Below, one piece after another: positions 44,618-51,609 of a stretch of 64,000 nucleotides of DNA. Numbering within the stretch: position 1 is the first letter of the stretch; each line of letters starts with the position of its first letter. A program made the translations under genes and the position numbers. The notes under the pieces were generated by a model. That model saw nothing but the letters and a program-made list of their open reading frames with translations, searched no databases and was not told where the DNA came from. The stretch covers positions 56,895 through 120,894 of the forward strand of contig JALWOP010000392.1 of the NCBI GenBank assembly GCA_027083445.1, in the 5' to 3' direction. Source of the stretch: Planctomycetota bacterium. GTDB taxonomy: Bacteria; Planctomycetota; UBA1135; GCA-002686595.

Positions 44618-46561
44618 CTAGATCAGGTTGGCCACTTCGGCCAGGATCTGGTCCTGGGTCGTGATCACTCGAGCATTGGCCTGGAAGCCTCGCTGGGCCT
44701 GAATCAGACGCACGAACTGCTCCGCCGTATCGACATTGGAGTCCTCGAGGGAACCACCCACGACCGCGCCCGCACTCTGCACCGCCCCGCTGCTGAGGGC
44801 GGCCGATCCAGAGTTGGCGGACTCGCTGTAGAGGTTCTCGCCCTCCGCGAAGAGCCCCTCCTCGTTCGCGAAGGTCGCGACCCCGATGGAGCCGAGCGAA
44901 CGGCTCTGTCCATTGGTGTAGAAACCGTCGATGGTCCCGTCGCTGTTTACGTTGATGTTGGCCAGTTCGCCGTCTCCGTAACCATCTTGGTGCGAGATGT
45001 AGGCACTCGTCTGGCTCCCGAACTGAGTCAATCCGTCGAACTTGCCATCCGTTCCCAAATCCAGCGACACCGACTGCGCGTTCGATTGACCGGTGAACGA
45101 GATCGAGAGGGTTGCGTCCACCGAACCAAGGCCTTGGGGCGCTCCGTCCTCATCGAAGTTGAGCCCCGTGATGGGATCATCGCTACCGCCTTGAAGCACG
45201 GTCCCGTCTTCGGTGGGGATGGAAGCGGCAACATTCCAGGTCAGGTCCGCTTGGCGCTCAAAGGTCAGCGTCACCGTATGGGCGACGCCGGCCTTGTCGT
45301 AGACCTCCGTCGAGCTGACCACCGTGTCCGGCGCCGTTCCGTCCGTGGTCACACTGACGGCATATTCGGTCCAATTGGTCTCTCCAGTGGCGGCCCCGTC
45401 ATCCGTGATGGTGAGCAGGAGGTCGGCCTCGCCCGGAGTCTGGGCCGTGACGACGAGCTGCCCGGAGTTGTTGAAGCTGACCACGGCGTCGCTGAAGAGG
45501 CTGTCGATGAAGTCGCCCAACTCTTGAATGGTCGTCCCGTCGTTGGAGGCGCCGTAGGTGAAGGTTCCCGTCACGGTGCTACCGTCCGTGTCGACGCCGA
45601 CGATGTCGATCTCATCTCCGTCGACGTAGTCGATGACGTTGGCCGGTAGGGTATTCAGATCGGCGTCCAGATTGAGTGACTGTGACCCATTGACGAGGGT
45701 CGTTGCGATGTTGATCACATTGGCCAGATCGTTGGGAGAGCCTGCATTGATCTTGAGGGAGACATCCTCGCCCGTGCGATCCGTCTCTAGCTGGACCTGG
45801 CCGCTGACGTTGGTCGCGTGTACGTCATCGAGCGCATCGAGTGCGGCTACGACCTCGTCCGTCGTGAACTGCCCATCGCCGTCCGTATCGGTCAGAGTGA
45901 CGAGCTTCGGTGCTCCACCACTGACGACGACCTCCATGGTGTAGGTGGCTCCGGCGGTGACCGAGAAAGGACCGCTGCCGGAGCTGGTGAGGCTGGCGGC
46001 GAAACCCTCTTCAAGGCCTTTCGTCCCAGTCAAGACCTCGGCCAAAGGCCCCGTCACTACCGCCGGCAGATTCCCCTTCAGCTCCATGTTCGCCGTTGCA
46101 CTGGGCGGGAAGAGCGCCTCCGTATCGACGTTAACCGCGCTGCCGGTCGGATCGAGCACCAACATGCCGGTGCGCTGATCGACGAGATTGCGGTCCGCAT
46201 CGAGTCCGAACGTTCCGACTCGAGTGTAGAAGCGCTGGTTGCCGTCCGTCAGGGCGAAGAAACCCTTGCCTTCCAGGGCCAAATCAAAGATCCGTCCGGT
46301 GGTGGTCAGCCCGCCCTGGCTGAAGAAACGATCCGTCCCCGCCAAGCGGACCCCAAGGCCGATCTGAGTCGGATTGGTCCCGCCAAGGTTGCCTGTCGGA
46401 CCCGATGGGAAACGCAGGGTCTGCGAAAAGGTCGACGCAAAGGTGGCCCGTGAGACCTTGTAGCCCGGTGTATTGGCGTTGGCCAGGTTGTTACCGATGA
46501 TGTCGATCCACTGCTGGTTGGCGGTCATTCCGCTCAGAGCAGAGAAGAGTGAGGCGGGCAT
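44618..46561 (-). CDS. flgE: Flagellar hook protein FlgE (large)
   Basis: 647 residues. The N-terminal signature (SALSGMTANQQWIDIIGNNLANANTPGYK) and the C-terminal DTAEQFVRLIQAQRGFQANARVI are diagnostic. E. coli FlgE has 402 residues, so the central D2/D3 region holds a large Asp/Thr/Gly-rich insert with calcium-type DTDGDGQ loops. FlgE polymerises into the hook. A GGAG Shine-Dalgarno precedes the ATG. Confidence 0.96.
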   Translation of the reverse strand: MPASLFSALSGMTANQQWIDIIGNNLANANTPGYKVSRATFASTFSQTLRFPSGPTGNLGGTNPTQIGLGVRLAGTDRFFSQGGLTTTGRIFDLALEGKGFFALTDGNQRFYTRVGTFGLDADRNLVDQRTGMLVLDPTGSAVNVDTEALFPPSATANMELKGNLPAVVTGPLAEVLTGTKGLEEGFAASLTSSGSGPFSVTAGATYTMEVVVSGGAPKLVTLTDTDGDGQFTTDEVVAALDALDDVHATNVSGQVQLETDRTGEDVSLKINAGSPNDLANVINIATTLVNGSQSLNLDADLNTLPANVIDYVDGDEIDIVGVDTDGSTVTGTFTYGASNDGTTIQELGDFIDSLFSDAVVSFNNSGQLVVTAQTPGEADLLLTITDDGAATGETNWTEYAVSVTTDGTAPDTVVSSTEVYDKAGVAHTVTLTFERQADLTWNVAASIPTEDGTVLQGGSDDPITGLNFDEDGAPQGLGSVDATLSISFTGQSNAQSVSLDLGTDGKFDGLTQFGSQTSAYISHQDGYGDGELANINVNSDGTIDGFYTNGQSRSLGSIGVATFANEEGLFAEGENLYSESANSGSAALSSGAVQSAGAVVGGSLEDSNVDTAEQFVRLIQAQRGFQANARVITTQDQILAEVANLI

Positions 46562-46594
46562 CGTGTTGCTCCAGATTCGAATGTTCTCGCAGGG

Positions 46595-47038
46595 TCAGCC
46601 TGCGCTGCCGTCGTTCTTTCCGTTGACCGCCATCAGGGCCGTCAAGGGAACCTCTTCCTCCCCGATGGAGAGCAAAACGTTGCCCTCCACCAGTTTGACT
46701 GCGTCCACCGTTCCGACCTGTTCGTTCCCGGTTCCGTCGGTGTAGGTGACGTCCTTTCCGATCAGGGCGCTGGCCTGGGTGAGCTGATCGAGGCGGGCGT
46801 TACCCTCCTGCAGGAGGGCGAGAGCCACCAGGTTCTCGTTGACACCCTGCATCTCCTCCAAGGACGAGAATTGGGCGAGCTGGGCGATGAACTCCTGATT
46901 GTCCGAAGGAGCCATCGGGTCTTGGTTCTTGAGCTGCGTGACGAGCAGCTGCATGAATGCGTTCTTGTCGAGTGCCGATGTCCCGGAGGGGCCTGCGCCT
47001 CCGCCGAGGGGATCGTTGCTTGAAATGCCTTCAATCAT
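46595..47038 (-). CDS. flgD: Flagellar hook cap protein FlgD
   Basis: 147 residues. The conserved core LDKNAFMQLLVTQLKNQDPMAPSDNQEFIAQLAQFSSLE is intact and near the N-terminus. The C-terminal Tudor/FnIII region found in longer FlgD proteins is largely absent, leaving the SALIGKDVTYTDG strand. FlgD caps the growing hook. Between fliK and flgE. Confidence 0.95.
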   Translation of the reverse strand: MIEGISSNDPLGGGAGPSGTSALDKNAFMQLLVTQLKNQDPMAPSDNQEFIAQLAQFSSLEEMQGVNENLVALALLQEGNARLDQLTQASALIGKDVTYTDGTGNEQVGTVDAVKLVEGNVLLSIGEEEVPLTALMAVNGKNDGSAG

Positions 47039-47044
47039 GGTGGT

Positions 47045-48244
47045 TCACGCGATGAAGTCGATGCGGCCCTCCGCCCTTGCCAGGGGTCGTGCGAGCGCGC
47101 CGGGATCGATTTGGAGTGGTTCCTCGGCCCGGGTCGGCGTTCCGGGCCTCTCTCTCGTTTCCCAAGGAGAACCCTCGGGACGGCCCCGATCGGCCAGCCC
47201 CAGGTCGATGACTGCCCCCTCCATGCCCCCCTGACCGAGCATGGCGCGCAGCTCCGGCAGGTGGCGCTCCAAGAGCGCTAGGGTGGAGTCCTGCTCGGCA
47301 CGAACGACGGCATGCACCTTCTTCCCCTTGACCTGCAGCCGGATCAACACGCGCCCCAGCTCCGCCGGAGTGAGGTCGATGTTCGCTGCACGTAGTTCCG
47401 GTCGCAGGGCCACGCGAACCTGGCGCAACACCGACTCGGCGCGCTGAAGGTCTTCTTGACTCGGCGCGGGGCGCGCCTCCGAGGGCGCCTTGCCCTTCGG
47501 TCCCTGCGTTCCGCGGGCGCTCTCCTTGGTCACTTGGCTCGGCTGGACCCCTTCCCCCGGGGCGCTCCCCCTAGCCGCTACCGACTGGGGCGCCGGTCCC
47601 TTTCCGGTTGGGATGAGGGTCGTTCCCCCAGCGCCACTCGCCCCCTGTGGCTGCACGGGGACCGAGGCGGGCCCGCTGGCCGCAGACCCGCTCAGAGGCT
47701 GCACCAGCGGCTCTCCCGCCGGGAGCTGGGCCTTTTCACCGACGATCACCGTAGTGCCGCCCTCGGCCTCGGTGGTGCCCGCCACTTCCGGCTTGACGCC
47801 CGGCCTCTGCGCAAGCGCCGCCTGGGATGACGGCTCCCCGGCCGGGTCCATGTTCTCCTCCCCCGTGCCTGTTCGGTTCCGGCGGCGCGTCTCCTGGGCA
47901 GGCCTGTGCGAGCCGACCGAATCCCCCTCCTGTATGCCACGCCGCTCCTCCGCCCGCTGATCGACCTGCTCCTGAGCCTCTTGCAGACGCTCCTCCCGGG
48001 CCTGGCGACGCAACATCTGCTCGCGCTCCGCCTGGCCGTTCCTTTGGGCCGCGTGTTCCGAAGCGAGGGCCCGACGCTCACGACGTGTGCCCTGCTCGCG
48101 GGCCAGGGCCTGCTCGAGGCCCTGATCCAGTCGGCTCAGAAAGTCCACGCCCTCGGAGGGGACGAGGGACGGTCGACCCGTGCCGGTCGACCGTCCCCCA
48201 ACATCCAAGGAACGGAGACGAAGTTGGGACTTCGCGGTCTCCAT
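47045..48244 (-). CDS. fliK: Flagellar hook-length control protein FliK-like
   Basis: 399 residues from ATG at 48244. The frame is open to 48292, but the sigma-54 promoter lies inside that part, so the downstream start is preferred. The N-terminal half is long, charged, and Gln/Glu/Pro-rich. The C-terminal domain (VALRPELRAANIDLTPAELGRVLIRLQVKGKKVHAVVR) matches the FliK C-terminal motif (LxPxxLGxVxVxL). It sets hook length. First gene of the fliK-flgD-flgE unit. Confidence 0.85.
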   Translation of the reverse strand: METAKSQLRLRSLDVGGRSTGTGRPSLVPSEGVDFLSRLDQGLEQALAREQGTRRERRALASEHAAQRNGQAEREQMLRRQAREERLQEAQEQVDQRAEERRGIQEGDSVGSHRPAQETRRRNRTGTGEENMDPAGEPSSQAALAQRPGVKPEVAGTTEAEGGTTVIVGEKAQLPAGEPLVQPLSGSAASGPASVPVQPQGASGAGGTTLIPTGKGPAPQSVAARGSAPGEGVQPSQVTKESARGTQGPKGKAPSEARPAPSQEDLQRAESVLRQVRVALRPELRAANIDLTPAELGRVLIRLQVKGKKVHAVVRAEQDSTLALLERHLPELRAMLGQGGMEGAVIDLGLADRGRPEGSPWETRERPGTPTRAEEPLQIDPGALARPLARAEGRIDFIA

Positions 48245-48257
48245 CGCCGGTCGAGGT

Positions 48258-48273
48258 AGCACCGGCCGTGCCA
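48258..48273 (-). promoter_or_regulatory. Putative sigma-54 promoter of the fliK-flgD-flgE unit
   Basis: The minus strand reads TGGCACGGCCGGTGCT, one mismatch (G for the first T of TTGC) from TGGCACRNNNNTTGCW. GG and GC are in correct register, and +1 is expected near 48247, 3 nt before the ATG at 48244. It identifies the true fliK start and supports sigma-54 control of both hook units. Confidence 0.7.
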
Positions 48274-48414
48274 AGTGACCTGCGCCGGCCACAAGGACCG
48301 TCTCTGCAAGGGTTTAGACTGCCGCGGCCTCTCGGCGGCCTTGGAGTGAACGAACAGGAGGCCTGCACACTCTTCCAGCTCCTGGAAAGGTGTTCCCCAT
48401 CTGCCCGAGCCGAT

Positions 48415-49095
48415 TCAGCGCTCCCGCACCTCGACCTGGCCCTCCTCGTCGCCGATGACGCAGATGTGCGCAAGACCGATGAAGAGGCCGGTTTCGACGA
48501 TGCCTGGGATGGCGTCGAGTCGGCGCTCCATCGCGGCGGGGTCGGCGATGCCTGCGGAGAAGTGGCAGTCGAGGATCGCGTTGCCGTTGTCGGTGCGATA
48601 CTCACGCTCGTCCCGGCGGCGCAAACGGGTTTCGATGCCCAGACCCGCCAATTCGCGCTCGACCAAGGGCCGGGCGAAGGGCACCACCTCCACCGGTAGG
48701 TCGAAGGTCGTGCCCAGCCTCTCCACGAGCTTGCCCCGTCCCACGACGATCACCTGGCGGCGCGTGGCATAGGCCACGACCTTCTCGCGCAGGAGGGCCC
48801 CGCCGCCTCCCTTGATCATCTGGAACTCACCATCGATCTCATCGGCACCGTCGATCGTGAGATCCAGAGCCTCCACCGCATCCAAGGTCGTGAGGGGGAT
48901 GCCGAGCTCGGTGGCCTCCTTCTCGGTCGCCACGGAGGTCGGGACCCCGATGATCTCGAGCCCCTCCCCGGCGATGCGCTCCCCAAGCCGCAGGAGGGTG
49001 TAGTGCACCGTGGAGCCCGTTCCGAGCCCGACACGCATCCCGCTCTCTACCAGATCCGCCGCGTAACGCCCGGCACTCTCCTTGGCCCTGTCCAT
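48415..49095 (-). CDS. rpiA: Ribose-5-phosphate isomerase A
   Basis: 226 residues. RpiA interconverts ribose 5-phosphate and ribulose 5-phosphate in the pentose phosphate pathway. Motifs: GLGTGSTVHYTLLRL (phosphate loop), VPTSVATEKEA, DLTIDGADEID (catalytic Asp pair), IKGGGGALLREKVVA and the C-terminal ILDCHF. ATG at 49095 matches the family start. It is separated from fliK by about 140 nt and is divergent from feoA. Confidence 0.96.
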   Translation of the reverse strand: MDRAKESAGRYAADLVESGMRVGLGTGSTVHYTLLRLGERIAGEGLEIIGVPTSVATEKEATELGIPLTTLDAVEALDLTIDGADEIDGEFQMIKGGGGALLREKVVAYATRRQVIVVGRGKLVERLGTTFDLPVEVVPFARPLVERELAGLGIETRLRRRDEREYRTDNGNAILDCHFSAGIADPAAMERRLDAIPGIVETGLFIGLAHICVIGDEEGQVEVRER

Positions 49096-49183
49096 GTGCG
49101 TAGTCTGCCGGGGAAGATCGACGAATGCGATCCCGCGGCCCTTCCCTCGCGTAGGCCCACGGTGGTAGGATCACGGATCTAAA

Positions 49184-49198
49184 TGAGACTGTGTCTCA
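49184..49198 (+). promoter_or_regulatory. Putative Fur-like operator upstream of feoAB
   Basis: TGAGACTGTGTCTCA is a near-perfect 7-1-7 inverted repeat matching the frame of the Fur half-site TGAnAATnATTnTCA. It lies 9 nt before the feoA ATG, where a bound repressor would block initiation. Iron-dependent repression of feoAB by Fur is common. A regulator of the DtxR type is not excluded. Confidence 0.55.
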
Positions 49199-49207
49199 AC
49201 TAGTGAA

Positions 49208-49444
49208 ATGATTCCCCTCGATCGACTCGAGCCGGGGCGCTCCGCGACCCTCGTGCAGCTTGGCGGTGAACGCGGCTTCCGGCGGCGGCTCATGGAGCTG
49301 GGTCTCTTGCCGGGCACATCCCTGCGCGTCGTGCGCAGCGTCGATGTCGGCGCCATCCTAGAGATCGAAGCGCGTGGGGCGCACCTCTCCCTGCGGCAGC
49401 GTGAAGCCGCCGAGCTCCTGGTGGCCCCGAGCGAAACCGAATGA
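49208..49444 (+). CDS. feoA: Ferrous iron transport protein FeoA
   Basis: 78 residues, SH3-like FeoA domain: PLDRLEPGRSATLVQLGGERGFRRRLMELGLLPGTSLRVV and IEARGAHLSLRQREAAELLV match the family. FeoA supports FeoB-mediated Fe(II) uptake. It overlaps feoB by 4 nt and is preceded by a Fur-like site. Confidence 0.96.
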   Translation: MIPLDRLEPGRSATLVQLGGERGFRRRLMELGLLPGTSLRVVRSVDVGAILEIEARGAHLSLRQREAAELLVAPSETE

Positions 49445-51609
49445 CCGCCCCGCCCCTGGTCATCGTCGCCGGCAACCCCAACACCGGGAAGACGACCCTC
49501 TACAACCGGCTCACAGGTGCCCGACAGAAGGTGGGCAACTACCCGGGGATTACCGTGGACCGCCATGAGGGACGCGCCACCCTGCCCGGCGGAACCCCTG
49601 TGCGCCTGGCCGACGTTCCCGGTTGCTACTCCCTCTCGGCCCGTAGCGCCGAGGAACAAGTCGCCCTGCAAGCGGTCTGCGGCCTGCCCCCCAACGAGGC
49701 CCCTGCGGCGGTGATCGTCGTGGTGGACTCGACGCAGCTCCTGCGCAACCTCTACCTGGTCCTGCAGCTACTCGAGACGCATGTGCCGGTCGTGGTCGCC
49801 CTGAACATGATCGATCGGCTCGAAGCCTCGGGACAGCGCGTCGACGCGCGTGCCCTCGAGCGCGCCCTGGGGGTCCCGGTCGTCCCGGTCTCCGCCTCCA
49901 AGGGGGAGGGCGTCGCCGAGTTGGAGCGAGTTCTCGAAGGAGTTCTCGCGGATCCCTCGCGGGCACTCCCCGGGCCCCGTTGGGTCACCGAGGATGGAGT
50001 GCTCCAGGCCGATGTCGACGCGGTCGCGGATGCCCTGCCCGCCTCGTGGCGCCCCGACCAGGCCGATCGCAGGCAGGCGCTCGCGCTTTGGGCCATCCTC
50101 TCGATCGACGAGCAGGACGAACTCGAGGGGGTACCCGATGAGCTGCGCAGGCGTGTGCTCGCCAGACGCCGACTCGCTACCGCCGCCGGGCGCGACCTCG
50201 ATCAGGAGATCGTCGCTGGGCGCTACCAGTGGATCGATGCCTATGCGGCGACCTTCCTGCACTGCACGGGGCCCGCCTGCAGTACCAGCGAGAAGGTCGA
50301 TACCGTCCTGCTGCATCCCCTGTGGGGTTTCGTCATCTTCCTGGGGTTGATGTTCCTTGTCTTCCAGTCCCTCTTCTCATGGTCGGCACCGGCCATCAGC
50401 TTGATCGAACGCACCTTTGATCTACTCGGTGGGCAGGCCGAGCGGCTCCTGGGGAAAGGCATTGCCGGGGACTTCGTCACCCATGGCCTGATCGCCGGGG
50501 TTGGCAGCGTGCTTGTCTTCCTGCCCCAGATTCTGCTGCTCTTTCTCTTCGTCGCCATCATGGAAGACTCCGGCTACCTGGCTCGGGTGGCTTTTCTGAT
50601 GGACCGCATCATGCGGCTGCTCGGCCTGCATGGTCGCGCCTTCGTGCCGATGCTCTCGGGTTTCGCCTGCGCCGTTCCCGCGATCCTGGCGACCCGCACG
50701 ATGGAGCGCAGGAGGGACCGACTGCTCACGATGATGGTCGTGCCCCTGATGACCTGCTCGGCGCGCCTGCCCGTCTACACCCTGGTCATCGCCGCCCTCT
50801 TCCCCGCGCGCAAGGTGCTCGGCTTTCTGCCGCTGCAGGGGCTGCTCATGGCAGGACTCTACGTCTTCGGCACCCTGGCTGCGCTGACCTGTGCCGGGGT
50901 CCTCTCACGCACCGTACTACGCGGTCCCCGTGTTCCCCTGATCCTCGAGCTCCCCCCCTATCGCTGGCCTCACCCAGGAGGCGTGCTGCGTGTGATGTGG
51001 GAGAAGTCGCGCGTCTTCCTCTTGGAAGCGGGGACCGTCATCCTGGCCTGCACGATCGTCCTGTGGTTCCTGCTCTCCTTCCCACGCCAAGCCCCGGGGG
51101 CGGCTGAGTTCGAGGCACGCCGCATGGCCGCGGGCAACGACAGCGAACTCGTAGCCCAGATCGACCATGAGGAGGCGGGGGCACTCCTGCGCGCCAGCTA
51201 CGGCGGCCGGTTGGGGCGAGCGATAGAGCCCGTGCTCGAGCCCCTGGGCTTCGACTGGAAGATCGGCATCGGCCTGCTCGGCTCCTTCGCCGCGCGTGAG
51301 GTCTTCATCGCCACCATGGGCGTCGTCTACGGCGTGGGGAGCGATGTAGATGAGGGCAGCGTCACCCTGCGCGAGCGCATCCATCGCGAAACCCGCGCAA
51401 ACGGGCAGCCGCTCTACACCCCCCTGGTGGGCCTATCCCTTCTGATCTTCTTCGCCCTGGCCGCCCAGTGCATGAGCACCCTGGCCGCGGTCAAGCGCGA
51501 GACCGCCGGCTGGCGCTGGCCTCTGTTCCTGTTCGGCTACATGACCAGCCTGGCCTGGATAGCCAGCTTCGCCATCTACCAGGGTGGACGCCTACTCGGC
51601 TTCAGTTGA
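49441..51609 (+). CDS. feoB: Ferrous iron transporter FeoB
   Basis: 722 residues. The N-terminal G domain has GNPNTGKT (11-18, G1), NYPGITVD (G2), DVPGCYSL (G3) and NMID (G4). A helical GDI spacer precedes about eight transmembrane segments with the Gate motifs (LPQILLLFLFVAIMEDSGYLARVAFLMDR; VPMLSGFACAVPAI). FeoB imports Fe(II) across the inner membrane. ATG overlaps feoA. The 3' end overlaps the convergent DsbD-like gene by 18 nt. Confidence 0.97.
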   Translation: MTAPPLVIVAGNPNTGKTTLYNRLTGARQKVGNYPGITVDRHEGRATLPGGTPVRLADVPGCYSLSARSAEEQVALQAVCGLPPNEAPAAVIVVVDSTQLLRNLYLVLQLLETHVPVVVALNMIDRLEASGQRVDARALERALGVPVVPVSASKGEGVAELERVLEGVLADPSRALPGPRWVTEDGVLQADVDAVADALPASWRPDQADRRQALALWAILSIDEQDELEGVPDELRRRVLARRRLATAAGRDLDQEIVAGRYQWIDAYAATFLHCTGPACSTSEKVDTVLLHPLWGFVIFLGLMFLVFQSLFSWSAPAISLIERTFDLLGGQAERLLGKGIAGDFVTHGLIAGVGSVLVFLPQILLLFLFVAIMEDSGYLARVAFLMDRIMRLLGLHGRAFVPMLSGFACAVPAILATRTMERRRDRLLTMMVVPLMTCSARLPVYTLVIAALFPARKVLGFLPLQGLLMAGLYVFGTLAALTCAGVLSRTVLRGPRVPLILELPPYRWPHPGGVLRVMWEKSRVFLLEAGTVILACTIVLWFLLSFPRQAPGAAEFEARRMAAGNDSELVAQIDHEEAGALLRASYGGRLGRAIEPVLEPLGFDWKIGIGLLGSFAAREVFIATMGVVYGVGSDVDEGSVTLRERIHRETRANGQPLYTPLVGLSLLIFFALAAQCMSTLAAVKRETAGWRWPLFLFGYMTSLAWIASFAIYQGGRLLGFS

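Noticed and set aside
48245..48292. Longer fliK start at 48292
   Set aside because: It would place the sigma-54 promoter inside the coding region; the ATG at 48244 is preferred.
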